Of a stretch of 64,000 bases of DNA, positions 53,627 to 63,847 are shown piece by piece (position 1 is the stretch's first letter; the number at the start of each line of letters is the position of its first letter). Under the pieces are notes generated by a model. It had not been told where the DNA came from. It saw only the letters and a program-made list of their open reading frames with translations, and ran no database searches. Source of the DNA: Hyphomicrobium_A sp963726795 (GTDB lineage: Bacteria > Pseudomonadota > Alphaproteobacteria > Rhizobiales > Hyphomicrobiaceae); contig CAVSDD010000004.1 of assembly GCA_963726795.1 (NCBI GenBank), positions 1,054,001-1,118,000 on the forward strand. Direction: 5' to 3'. The translations under genes and the position numbers were made by a program.

Positions 53627-54591
53627 ATGAACCGCTACTTTTTTGCTGCCCTGATCGCCGGCTCGCTATTGGCCGTCAACGTTGCCGCGAGCGACGACGA
53701 CGCGGGCGCGATGGGTGCCAACGCAAACCTCGGCGGCATGCGCTTGTTGCCCGATGACAGCCCCTGGCACCGCGACATTTCAGCTGATGCGTCGATCCGA
53801 ATTCGGAGAAAATTCTCGCGCGCAGTCGGTCTCGACAAGCCGCTTCGCGCCCACTTCGGGCCGGAATGGGAGGGCGCGCCCATGGGAATCCAATATGTCG
53901 TCGTTCCGCAAGGACCAGCCCAAGGTGCCGGTGACATTCACCTACGCCGAAGAAAGCGACGCGGGTCCTTATCCGGTCCCGCCCGATGCCCCGATCGAAG
54001 ACGGTCCGAAGGGCGACGGTGATCGCCACATCCTCGTGCTGGATCGCGAAGGTATGAAGTTGTGGGAGCTGTTCAACGCCTTCCCCGACGACAACGGCGG
54101 CTGGAAGGCGGACAGCGGTGCAGTCTGGGATCTGACGGAAAACCAGGTTCGACCGGCCGGCTGGACGTCAGCCGACGCGGCAGGCTTCCCATCTTGCCGG
54201 GTTAGTTCGTTACGATGAAGTCGTGGAAAAAGGCGCACTCGAGCACGCGCTGCGTTTCACCTTGTCGAAGTCGCGGCGCGCCTACGTGCCGCCGGCCAGC
54301 CACTGGGCGAGCAAGTTGCACGATGACGACCTGGCGCCGATGGGAATGCGTGTTCGCCTGAAGGCGGACTACGACATCTCGGGCTTCTCGCCCGAGGTGC
54401 AGGTCATCCTGACGGCCTTGAAGACGTACGGCATGATCCTCGCCGACAATGGCAGCGACAACTTCATCAGCGGCGCACCCGACCCGCGTTGGAATGTCGA
54501 TACGCTGCGGGAGCTCATGCGCGTCAAAACCAAGGATCTCGAGGTGGTCGAGATGCAAGGACTGGTGGCGGACAGCCGGAAGGGCGACTAG
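53627..54591 (+). pseudogene. Conserved exported protein of unknown function, several frameshifts
   Basis: ATG 53627: signal peptide MNRYFFAALIAGSLLAVNVAAS. Reading across frames gives GGMRLLPDDSPWHRDIS, VDPNSEKILAR, LDKPL, FGPEWEGAPMGIQYVVVP, KDQPKVPVTFTYAEESDAGP, RHILVLDREGMKLWELFNAFP, WTSADAAG, LPILPG, LVRYDEVVEKGALEHALRFT, YVPPASHWASKL, GMRVRLKADYDISGFS and QVILTALKTYGMILADNGSD. This is a widely conserved exported family of ~310 residues with no known activity. Breaks lie near 53783, 53823, 53907, 54187 and 54206. Here lost bases as well as gained ones are needed, unlike in the GTA cluster. Confidence 0.7.
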
Positions 54592-54773
54592 GCCGCGCGA
54601 GGGCGAGCACTTTCTTCGCTCGCTTCGCTTCATCAGGCACACGACTTTGACAGCCGCGCGCGGGTGCAATACCGGTCTCCTTCGATGTCGGGTTGAACCT
54701 GCGCGCGACGTCACTCACCTCTCAGGGCGTCCGGCTTTGCAACGGGCGCGCTTCCTCGGAATGCTTCTGCAAA

Positions 54774-55772
54774 ATGAATGGGCTAAATCACCGATTTTGT
54801 GTCGCGCCGATGATGGATTGGACGGACCGGCATTGCCGCTCCTTCCACCGGCTGCTGACGCGGCGTGCGCTGCTCTACACCGAGATGGTGACTGCGCCGG
54901 CTATCCTGCACGGCAACCGCGCGCGCCTGCTCGGGCTGGGTGAGAACGAGCATCCCGTCGCGCTGCAGCTCGGCGGCTCCGATCCCGTCGCGCTCGCTGA
55001 GGCTGCCGTGATCGGCGTCGAGTTCGGCTACGACGAGGTCAATCTCAATGTCGGTTGCCCGTCGGACCGCGTGCAGGAGGGCCGCTTCGGCGCCTGCCTG
55101 ATGGCGGAGCCGGAGCTTGTCGGCCGTTGCGTGGCAGCGATGAGCGCCGCGGTCAAAGTGCCCGTTACCGTCAAGTGCCGCATCGGCATCGACGATCAGG
55201 ATTCAGAGACCGACCTGCACCGGTTCGTTTCCGAGGTTGCGGGTGCCGGCTGCCGCACGTTCATCGTGCACGCGCGCAAGGCTTTCCTCAAAGGTCTCTC
55301 GCCCAAGGAAAATCGTGAGGTGCCTCCGCTCGACTATGGACGCGTGTACCGGCTGAAGGAGACGTGGCCCGAGCTGACCATCGTGCTCAACGGCGGCATC
55401 GGGAACCTCGACGAGGCCAAAGCGCATCTCGCGCACGTCGACGGCGTTATGCTGGGCCGTGCCGCCTATCAGACGCCCTACATCCTCGCTGACGTCGACC
55501 AGCGCTTCTTCGGCGATAGCGCGCCGCCGATTTCACGGGCGGATGCGATCGAGGGGTTGATCCCGTATGTCGCGCGCCATCTCGAGAGGGGCGGTCGGCT
55601 CAACAACGTCGCGCGGCACATCCTCGGCCTCTATCACGGGTGCGCGCATGCACGCGCGTTTCGTCGTCACCTGAGCGAAAGCGCGGTCAAGGACGAGGCA
55701 GGCGTCGGCGTGTTGCAGGAGGCCCTGCGTCTCGCCGAGCCCGCGCGCGAGTTTGCCGGCGCGGCCGAATAG
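54774..55772 (+). CDS. dusA: tRNA-dihydrouridine(20/20a) synthase DusA
   Basis: 332 residues from ATG 54774 (MNGLNHRFCVAPMMDWTDRH). FMN-barrel motifs are ALQLGGSDP, EVNLNVGCPSDRVQEGRFGA with the catalytic Cys in NVGCPSDRV, VTVKCRIGID, FIVHARKAFLKGLSPKENR and VLNGGIGNLDEA. VDGVMLGRAAYQTPY is the DusA-type end of the barrel. It reduces uridine in the tRNA D-loop with NADPH. The upstream extension in the same frame is unlike the family. Confidence 0.96.
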   Translation: MNGLNHRFCVAPMMDWTDRHCRSFHRLLTRRALLYTEMVTAPAILHGNRARLLGLGENEHPVALQLGGSDPVALAEAAVIGVEFGYDEVNLNVGCPSDRVQEGRFGACLMAEPELVGRCVAAMSAAVKVPVTVKCRIGIDDQDSETDLHRFVSEVAGAGCRTFIVHARKAFLKGLSPKENREVPPLDYGRVYRLKETWPELTIVLNGGIGNLDEAKAHLAHVDGVMLGRAAYQTPYILADVDQRFFGDSAPPISRADAIEGLIPYVARHLERGGRLNNVARHILGLYHGCAHARAFRRHLSESAVKDEAGVGVLQEALRLAEPAREFAGAAE

Positions 55773-55781
55773 GAGCGGGGC

Positions 55782-56615
55782 ATGGAGCTCGGGGGGGCAT
55801 CTGTGGGCGAGCTTGCGGCGCTCGCCGCAGCGCTCGTTGCCGCGGGCCTCATCGCAGGCTTTCTCGCAGGATTGCTCGGCATCGGCGGCGGCGGCGTCCT
55901 CGTCCCGGTGCTGTATGAAATCTTCGGCGTCCTGGGCGTCGATCCTGCGATCAGGATGCACCTCGCGCTCGGGACCACACTTGGCCGTCATCCTGCCGAC
56001 TGCGCTCAAGTCGTTCGCCGGACACCGCGCCAAGGGTGCCGTCGACATCGCGCTGCTCTGGCGCATCGCGCCGTTTGTGGTCATGGGTGTCGTGATCGGC
56101 GTTGTGGCGGCGAAACATTCGAGCGGTTCGGCGCTCAGGTGGGTCTGGGCGATCGCCGCCGGTGTCGTTGCGATCAAGATGGCGTTCGGCCGCGAGGATT
56201 GGCGGCTCGGCGATCATCTCCCGCCGCGCCCGTGGCCCGAGATCGCGGCGCTGGGCATCGGCGTCATCTCGACCCTGATGAGCATCGGCGGCGCCACGTT
56301 CGTCGTGCCGCTGCTGACGCTCTACGGCTTCTCCATCCTGGCCGCTGTCGGCACCGCGAGCGGCATCGGCCCGATGATCGCGCTGCCGGGCGTCATCGGC
56401 TTTGCCTGGGCGGGGTGGGACGCACCGGGCCTGCCGCCGCTCTCGATCGGCTACGTGAATCTGATCGGCCTGGCTGTGATCGCGCCGGTGAGCGTGTTCG
56501 CCGCGCCCTACGGCGTGCGACTGGCGCACGGCATTCCAGGCGAAAACTCGAGCTGGCGTTTGCCGCCTTCCTCGCTTCGGTCTCGATCCGGTTTCTGATT
56601 GGGCTACTGGTCTAA
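55782..56615 (+). pseudogene. TauE/SafE-family permease (sulfite/sulfonate export), two frameshifts
   Basis: ATG 55782, 9 bp after dusA, with AGGAGCGGGGC upstream. Multi-helix sequence: AALVAAGLIAGFLAGLLGIGG, GGVLVPVLYEIFGVLG, then after a +1 step near 55983 AVILPTALKSFAGHRAKGAVD, FVVMGVVIGVVAAKHSSG, ISTLMSIGGATFVVPLLTLYG, ASGIGPMIALPGVIGFAWAGW. Near 56545 a single lost base returns to LELAFAAFLASVSIRFLIGLL. GIGGGGVLVP and SIGGATFVVP are the two family repeats. The substrate is unknown. The corrected length is ~275 residues. Confidence 0.8.
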
Positions 56616-56630
56616 GGGGTGCTTGCAGGC

Positions 56631-58136
56631 CTAGGCCACGATCTTCTGATTGTAGGCGCCGACCTCGGGAAACTTCGACAGCTGACCATCGATCTCGGCG
56701 AAGATCGCTTTCATGTTGGCTTCCGACGTCGGGCTTTCCACCACCACGACGAGCTCGGGCTTGTTGGAGGACGCGCGCACGAGCCCCCACGTTCCGTCCT
56801 GCAGCACGATGCGGACGCCGTTGACGGTGATGAGTTCGTGGATTGGCTGGCCGGCGATTTTTCCGCCGTCAGCGGCGAGCTTCTTGTAGTGCGCAACGAC
56901 GCGATCGACGACGCCATACTTGGTCTCGTCGGCGCAATGAGGAGACATCGTGGGCGACTGCCAGGTTTTGGGCAGTGCGGCCTCGAGGTCCGACATGCTC
57001 TTGTCGGGGTTGCGCTCGAGCATGTCGCAGATGGCAAGCGCGGCGATGATGCCGTCGTCGTATCCCCGGCCCAGCGGCGGATTGAAGAAAAAGTGCCCCG
57101 ACTTCTCGAAGCCGACAATCGCTTTGTTCTCGTGGCTGTAGCGCTTGATGTAGGAGTGGCCGGTCTTCCAGTAATCGGTCGTGGCGCCGTTCGCCTTCAG
57201 AACCGGGTCGGTCATGAAAAGCCCGGTCGACTTAACGTCGGCGACGAACTTCGCATTCTTGTGCAGGCTCGAGATGTCGCGCGCCAGCATGACACCGACC
57301 TTGTCGGCGAAAATCTCGTGGCCCTTGTTGTCGACGACGCCGCAGCGATCGCCGTCGCCGTCGAACGCGATCCCGACATCGGCGCCGACAGCCGTCACTT
57401 CGGCCGCAACGTCGTGCAGCATGGCCATGTCTTCGGTGTTGGGGTTGTAGTTGGGGAAGGAATGATCGAGCTCGGTGTGCAGAGGGACAACCTCGCAGCC
57501 GACCATCTCGAGCACGCGCGGGCCAAAAGCTCCCGCCGTGCCGTTGCCGGTTGCCACCACGACCTTGAGCTTGCGCTTGAGCTTGGGCCGGTCTGCCAGC
57601 CCATTCACGTAGCGCTCGGCAACTCCGGCCTCGAATATGTAGCGCCCGCCTTCGGCCGGCGCGTAGTCGCCGTTGAGCACGATGTCCTTGAGCTGGGTCA
57701 TCTCTTCCGGCCCGAACGTCAATGGGCGCGAGAGGCCCATCTTGATGCCGGTCCAGCCGTTCTCGTTGTGGCTGGCGGTCACCATGGCGACCCCTTCGAC
57801 GTTGAGGTCGAACTGCGCGAAATACGCCATCGGCGTCACCGCGAGGCCGATGTCGTGGACCTCCGCCCCGCCCGCGAGCAAGCCGACCATCAGCGCCTGC
57901 TTCACGCTGCCCGAATAGGAGCGGTAGTCATGGCCGACGACGATGCGCTTTGGAATTCCGCGGCGGCCGAACAGCGTGGCGAGGCCGAGGCCCACCGCGT
58001 TGACGCCCATGAGATTGATCTCGTCGGGAAACAGCCATCGCGCGTCGTACTCGCGGAACCCGGTCGGCTTGATCAGGGGCTCACGCTCGAATGCTAAAGT
58101 GTTGGGCTTCAGGTCGGCACGCGGGCGCGGCAGCAT
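56631..58136 (-). CDS. Phosphomannomutase/phosphoglucomutase
   Basis: 501 residues of the alpha-D-phosphohexomutase family. VGHDYRSYSGSV is in domain 1, the active-site phosphoserine loop is TASHNENGWTG, the metal loop is GIAFDGDGDRCGVVD, the sugar-binding loop is GFEKSGHFFF, and the phosphate-binding C-terminus is WGLVRASSNKPELVVV. It interconverts hexose-6- and 1-phosphates for nucleotide-sugar and surface-polysaccharide synthesis. Length and motifs fit the bifunctional PMM/PGM (AlgC/ManB-like) group. It is convergent with the TauE gene. Confidence 0.94.
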   Translation of the reverse strand: MLPRPRADLKPNTLAFEREPLIKPTGFREYDARWLFPDEINLMGVNAVGLGLATLFGRRGIPKRIVVGHDYRSYSGSVKQALMVGLLAGGAEVHDIGLAVTPMAYFAQFDLNVEGVAMVTASHNENGWTGIKMGLSRPLTFGPEEMTQLKDIVLNGDYAPAEGGRYIFEAGVAERYVNGLADRPKLKRKLKVVVATGNGTAGAFGPRVLEMVGCEVVPLHTELDHSFPNYNPNTEDMAMLHDVAAEVTAVGADVGIAFDGDGDRCGVVDNKGHEIFADKVGVMLARDISSLHKNAKFVADVKSTGLFMTDPVLKANGATTDYWKTGHSYIKRYSHENKAIVGFEKSGHFFFNPPLGRGYDDGIIAALAICDMLERNPDKSMSDLEAALPKTWQSPTMSPHCADETKYGVVDRVVAHYKKLAADGGKIAGQPIHELITVNGVRIVLQDGTWGLVRASSNKPELVVVVESPTSEANMKAIFAEIDGQLSKFPEVGAYNQKIVA

Positions 58137-58258
58137 GGTGGATATCCCTCAAGGCACGAAGCTCGACTGTCGAGCGGCAGCTTTAAACGCCGCACGCACG
58201 AGAGTCGATCCTCCCGGGCTACGCCATCGTTGCCTAAGCCGAAGGGATGAGCGGCAGG

Positions 58259-58831
58259 TTATTCCTGCAGCACGAGCACGCCTGAGCGCATGTCGAAGCG
58301 TGACAGCCGGCCCAAAAAGCTCATGCCGAGCAACGATGTCTTGAGCCGTCCGGGCTCAGCGACCGCGGCTGGAACGTTGCGCACCGTGATGTCGCCGATG
58401 GTGACGCGATCAAGCGTCACAGGTGCGATGCGGGCCACGCCGTTGGCCGTGCTCACGGCCTGCGTGAAATCGCCCCGGCCCAGGAAGATGCCGGCGCGTT
58501 CCGCGTCTTCGAAGCTGAGCGCCACCATGGTCGCGCCCGTATCGACCATGACGGGAACACCGCGCCCGTTGATCTCCGCCTCGGTGTTGAAATGACCGTT
58601 GCGGCCGGCCTTCAGCTCGACGAGCGAGCCGAGCTTGACCGCGGCATTGACCTGCTCTTCGCCATCACGCAGGTCGGCAACGGATGCCTTTTTTGCGGAT
58701 GAGCCGAGCAATTGGCCGGCACCCGAGGTGATCTCGCTGAAGTGGCCAAGCGCTGCCACACAGATGACGGCGACGACGCCCCAGCTGGCGGCTTCACGGA
58801 GCAGTCGTTGGGTGGCGGGGGAGAGTGCCAT
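58259..58831 (-). CDS. TIGR02281-family retropepsin-like aspartic protease, copy A
   Basis: 190 residues. N-terminal TM (AASWGVVAVICVAALGHFSEI), a short linker, then a one-domain clan AA protease: catalytic loop VMVDTGATMVALS, hydrophobic flap region NGVARIAPVTLDRVTIGDI, and the family end SLLGMSFLGRLSRFDM. Only one DTGA loop is present, so it must dimerise. It is anchored in the inner membrane with the protease domain outside. It is tandem with a second copy 33 bp upstream. Confidence 0.88.
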   Translation of the reverse strand: MALSPATQRLLREAASWGVVAVICVAALGHFSEITSGAGQLLGSSAKKASVADLRDGEEQVNAAVKLGSLVELKAGRNGHFNTEAEINGRGVPVMVDTGATMVALSFEDAERAGIFLGRGDFTQAVSTANGVARIAPVTLDRVTIGDITVRNVPAAVAEPGRLKTSLLGMSFLGRLSRFDMRSGVLVLQE

Positions 58832-58864
58832 GCGGCTTTGTTTCGCTCGCGTACGATGAGCAGA

Positions 58865-59581
58865 TTACGTGCCGCTACCTCTGAGCGTCAGGTAATCCTT
58901 CGAGAACTCATAGGACCGCAAACGAGTTAAGAAACTCATACCCAGCAAGTTCTCGTTAACCGTGCCGGGCTTGGCGACGAGCGCCTCCACGTTCTCAAGA
59001 ACCAGAGGGCCGATGGCAATCGAGCGCAGGCGGACGGGCGCGGCATAGGTCGTTCCGTTGGCGGTATGCACCGCGACCGTGTAGCCCAGATGATTGAGGT
59101 CGATGCCGGCACGCGCGGCCTCGGTCGGCTTCAAGACCACGGTCGTGGCACCGGTATCCACCAACAGCGTCATCGACTGGCCGTTCACCGCGCCGCGGAC
59201 GACGAAGTGTCCATCGAAGCGCCGGCGCACGCGCACCGCGCTGGCCCCTTTTTCGTCGCTCGCGACAGCGATCGTTTGTCCTGCCGGTGCAAGCTCGCCT
59301 GCAACGCGGGCAACGACGCCGGAGAGCTCCTCGCGGTAGGAGTAGCCGGCGACGAGACCGAAGCCGATCACGGTCCAAATCAGCAGGTAGCGCAATGCCT
59401 GCATCGGCCGTGAGCGCTCATGGCCGAGCATTGTGAGAATGTAGATCGCGCATAGCAGCAGGCCGCCCGCCACGACGATGATCTCGAACGTGCTCATGTC
59501 GGCGAGGAGGGAGATGTCCTGGCGCCAGAACAGCAGCGCGCCGGCGATGATCAGAAAGGCCAGCAGCAGAAAAGCCTTCAT
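58865..59581 (-). CDS. TIGR02281-family retropepsin-like aspartic protease, copy B
   Basis: 238 residues. Three N-terminal membrane segments (AFLLLAFLIIAGALLFW, IIVVAGGLLLCAIYILTML, YLLIWTVIGFGLVAGYSY), then the same protease domain: GHFVVRGAVNGQSMTLLVDTG with catalytic LLVDTGATTVVLK, ANGTTYAAPVRLRSIAIGPL and LLGMSFLTRLRSYEF. It shares the domain with copy A but has a different membrane anchor, so the pair is a tandem duplication with divergence. Its ATG overlaps the stop of the DUF1289 gene (ATGA). Confidence 0.9.
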   Translation of the reverse strand: MKAFLLLAFLIIAGALLFWRQDISLLADMSTFEIIVVAGGLLLCAIYILTMLGHERSRPMQALRYLLIWTVIGFGLVAGYSYREELSGVVARVAGELAPAGQTIAVASDEKGASAVRVRRRFDGHFVVRGAVNGQSMTLLVDTGATTVVLKPTEAARAGIDLNHLGYTVAVHTANGTTYAAPVRLRSIAIGPLVLENVEALVAKPGTVNENLLGMSFLTRLRSYEFSKDYLTLRGSGT

Positions 59582-59754
59582 CGTCTCGCCTCTTTGCGCG
59601 GAAACCCGCGGGCCGCGAGCTCTCCCATGATGCGTCGGCGTTCAGCCGGGGTCATGGTGCCCCAGCCGGCGATCTCAGCAACCGTGCGCCCGCACCCGAG
59701 GCAGATACCCAGGGCCTTGTCCAATTCGCAGACATTAATGCAAGGGGTTTCCAT
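59578..59754 (-). CDS. DUF1289 cysteine-rich small protein
   Basis: 58 residues from ATG 59754: METPCINVCELDKALGICLG, then CGRTVAEIAGWGTMTPAERR. The C-x3-C...C-x2-C pattern is the DUF1289 signature, possibly an Fe-S or zinc site. The much longer frame upstream is arginine-rich noise. It is translationally coupled to the protease gene downstream. Function unknown. Confidence 0.92.
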   Translation of the reverse strand: METPCINVCELDKALGICLGCGRTVAEIAGWGTMTPAERRRIMGELAARGFPRKEARR

Positions 59755-59866
59755 CGACCTGCGTTGCAGCCGTGCGCTTAGCTCACCACGGGCTGGCGGC
59801 TCGATTATGTAGCGATGGCGGGAGGCTCGCACAATGAGCGCGTGACACCGCAGCAATAGGCTCGGC

Positions 59867-61489
<1,623 letters not shown>

Positions 61490-61711
61490 TTTATCTGCCT
61501 GTTAGGCTCCCCGCGGGCGGTGTCCGTGATAAATGCGCCCTCAAACGCCATCTCCACGTGATTTCGTAACCAAGTGATTAACAACGTGTTCTTTTGAACT
61601 ACAGGCAGCTGCAACACGAGTGTTGCGGCCACGCTCGACGGCTCGGCGATTGTCCTGGGCTACGCCGTTGGCTACCGTCGCCCGACCAAAAATCCTGAAA
61701 AAAGCATCCTC

Positions 61712-62323
61712 ATGCGGATTGTCGAGACACGGGCTGCTCCCAATCCGCGCAGGGTGCGCATTTTCCTCGCCGAAAAGCACATTTCGGTTCCCTTCGAGGA
61801 AATCGACATCATGACCGGTGCGGCCCGCGGTGGGGAATTCACCGGCCATAACCCTTGGCAGCGGGTGCCGGTGCTTATCCTCGACGACGGGTCGGCGATT
61901 TCGGAGTCGATCGCGATCTGCCGCTATTTTGAGGAGCTGCAACCCGATCCGCCGCTGTTTGGTCGGGGAGCCGCGGGACGTGCGACCGTGGAGATGTGGA
62001 ACCGGCGCGTGGAGCTTGGCCTTTGGGCTGCGGTGGCTTTTGCGTTCCGCCACCTCAATGCAAAGATGAGCGCACTCGAGACGCCACAGGTCGCGGCGTG
62101 GGGTGAGGCAAACAAACCGAAGGCGAAGGAGATGCTGGCACTGCTCGACGCCGAGCTTGGCGGGCGACGCTTTATTGCCGGGGACGACTATTCCGTCGCC
62201 GACATCACGGCGCTCGTTGCCGTAGACTTCATGAAGCCGGCCCGAATCGACCGTCCGCAGGGGCTGGCAAATCTCGATCGCTGGCATCGCGAAGTCTCGA
62301 GCCGGCCAAGTGCGAGCGCGTAA
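61712..62323 (+). CDS. Glutathione S-transferase family protein
   Basis: 203 residues. Thioredoxin-like domain: MRIVETRAAPNPRRVRIFLAE, NPWQRVPVLILDDGSAISESI (cis-Pro and the glutathione gamma-Glu site) and CRYFEEL. Helical domain: WNRRVELGLWAAVAFAFRHLN and FIAGDDYSVADITALVAVDFM. The active-site Ser/Cys position is PNPRR with no obvious catalytic Ser or Cys, so the catalytic class is uncertain. It may be a detoxification enzyme or a non-catalytic binding protein. Divergent from the histidine kinase. Confidence 0.9.
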   Translation: MRIVETRAAPNPRRVRIFLAEKHISVPFEEIDIMTGAARGGEFTGHNPWQRVPVLILDDGSAISESIAICRYFEELQPDPPLFGRGAAGRATVEMWNRRVELGLWAAVAFAFRHLNAKMSALETPQVAAWGEANKPKAKEMLALLDAELGGRRFIAGDDYSVADITALVAVDFMKPARIDRPQGLANLDRWHREVSSRPSASA

Positions 62324-62367
62324 GAGGCCTTGATGATCGTGCAGCAGACGATTCCTGCGAGGAAGAA

Positions 62368-63111
62368 ATGAAGCTCACGATTGTCGGCTCGGGGGACGCC
62401 TTTGGATCGGGCGGCCGGCTACAGACGTCGTTTCACGTAGTGGCTCCGACGGAGGAGTTTCTCATCGATTGCGGAGCGACGACCCTCATCGGCATGCAGA
62501 AGTTGGGGCTTGATCCCGATCGCGTCTCGACGATCTTCGTCTCCCATCTCCACGGCGATCATTTCGGCGGCCTCGTGTGGTGGCTGCTGCACGCCCATTA
62601 CGTGACGCAGCGCACGGCGCCGCTGACGATCGCGGGGCCTGTCGGGATAGAAAAGCGTTTTGCCACGGCGGCTGAGGCGTTGTTCCCAGATTCAACCAAG
62701 ATCGCGCGCCGCTTCGACATGCGCTTCGTGGAATATGTCGAGCGCGCACCGCTCAGCGTCGGCGGCGTTCGCGTCACTCCGTTCGAGGTGCGCCACCCGT
62801 CAGGGGCGCCGCCCTACGCCTTGCGCTTCGAGGTCGGCGATAAGACGATCGGATTCTCGGGTGACACGGAGTGGGTCGAAGCACTCCTGCCGGTCGCGAG
62901 CGGCGCCGATCTCTACATCAGCGAATGCTTCAGCTTCGAAAAGCCGATCGGCTCCCACATGGCGTGGCGCACGATCGAGGAAAATCTCGACAGGCTGCAG
63001 GCAAAGCGCGTGCTGCTGACGCATATGGGCGGACCCATGCTGGCGCGCTGCGGGGAAATTCGCGATGCCCGCATCCTCTTCGCCGAGGACGGAAAGGTCA
63101 TCGACATCTGA
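62368..63111 (+). CDS. Metallo-beta-lactamase-fold hydrolase (RNase Z-like)
   Basis: 247 residues. The MBL signature SHLHGDHFGGLVWWLL gives HxHxDH; further ligands are His in VRHPSGAPP, Asp in GFSGDTEWVEALLP and His in LLTHMGGPML. The arrangement MKLTIVGSGDAFGSGGRLQTS and the lack of an extended arm place it with small ribonuclease Z-like or phosphodiesterase-like members rather than lactamases. The substrate is not known. It lies 44 bp after the GST gene, so is possibly in the same unit. Confidence 0.9.
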   Translation: MKLTIVGSGDAFGSGGRLQTSFHVVAPTEEFLIDCGATTLIGMQKLGLDPDRVSTIFVSHLHGDHFGGLVWWLLHAHYVTQRTAPLTIAGPVGIEKRFATAAEALFPDSTKIARRFDMRFVEYVERAPLSVGGVRVTPFEVRHPSGAPPYALRFEVGDKTIGFSGDTEWVEALLPVASGADLYISECFSFEKPIGSHMAWRTIEENLDRLQAKRVLLTHMGGPMLARCGEIRDARILFAEDGKVIDI

Positions 63112-63131
63112 GGGGGCTCGGAGCCAGGGAC

Positions 63132-63749
63132 ATGGCGTCCAGTCTTGATAGGCTGCTCAGTCAGATCCATGCGTGCCGGTATTGCGTGGAGACCCCCGAG
63201 GGCGCGCCGCTTCCGCACGAGCCGCGCCCGGTGCTTCGCGTCAGCACGACTGCGCGACTTGCCATCGTGGGACAAGCCCCGGGAACGCGCGTACATGCGT
63301 CGGGCATTCCATTCTCCGATCCCTCCGGCGTGCGTCTGCGCGGCTGGATGGATGTCACGCCGGACGAGTTTTACGATCCAAAGCGCGTAGCGATCATTCC
63401 CATGGGCTTCTGCTTTCCCGGCCAGGATAAAGCGGGCGCAGACTTGCCGCCGCGGGCGGAATGCGCGTCGCACTGGCGACAGCGCCTGCTCGCGCACCTG
63501 CCGCAAATCGAGCTGATGCTCCTCGTCGGCGGCTACGCGCAGCGCTGGCATCTCGGGCCGCCGGTGCGCAGCGTCACCGAGACGGTTGCCGACTGGCGCG
63601 CGATATTTGCCGCACACGAGGGCCCGCGTTTCCTGCCGCTGCCGCATCCCTCCTGGCGCAACAACGGTTGGCTCAAAACGCATCTCTGGTTTGAAGCCGA
63701 GCTGCTTCCTCTCCTGCGCGATGAGGTCCGGCGGCTGATCAAAATGTGA
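63132..63749 (+). CDS. Uracil-DNA glycosylase-family protein
   Basis: 205 residues from ATG 63132. Motif 1-like loop LAIVGQAPGTRVHASGIPFSD, then GFCFPGQDKAGADLPPRAECA, and LMLLVGGYAQRWHLG. The C-terminal motif is FLPLPHPSWRNNGWLKTHLWF, with the His-Pro-Ser loop typical of family 4/5-like UDGs. CRYC near the N-terminus is only a partial Fe-S cysteine set, so a cluster is doubtful. It may remove damaged bases. The catalytic specificity is not evident. Confidence 0.85.
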   Translation: MASSLDRLLSQIHACRYCVETPEGAPLPHEPRPVLRVSTTARLAIVGQAPGTRVHASGIPFSDPSGVRLRGWMDVTPDEFYDPKRVAIIPMGFCFPGQDKAGADLPPRAECASHWRQRLLAHLPQIELMLLVGGYAQRWHLGPPVRSVTETVADWRAIFAAHEGPRFLPLPHPSWRNNGWLKTHLWFEAELLPLLRDEVRRLIKM

Positions 63750-63847
63750 GAAAAATATCCCACCCGGCCCCTTGACGGCGTTGCGCTGCGCAAGCCAAAT
63801 CTCGCAGCTGGCGGATACTTGGAAATAATTTCCTCGGCGGTGCACCG

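Noticed and set aside
56619..58097. Plus-strand ORF of 492 codons opposite the phosphohexomutase
   Set aside because: Antisense shadow; the minus strand carries the phosphoserine loop, metal loop and full family length.
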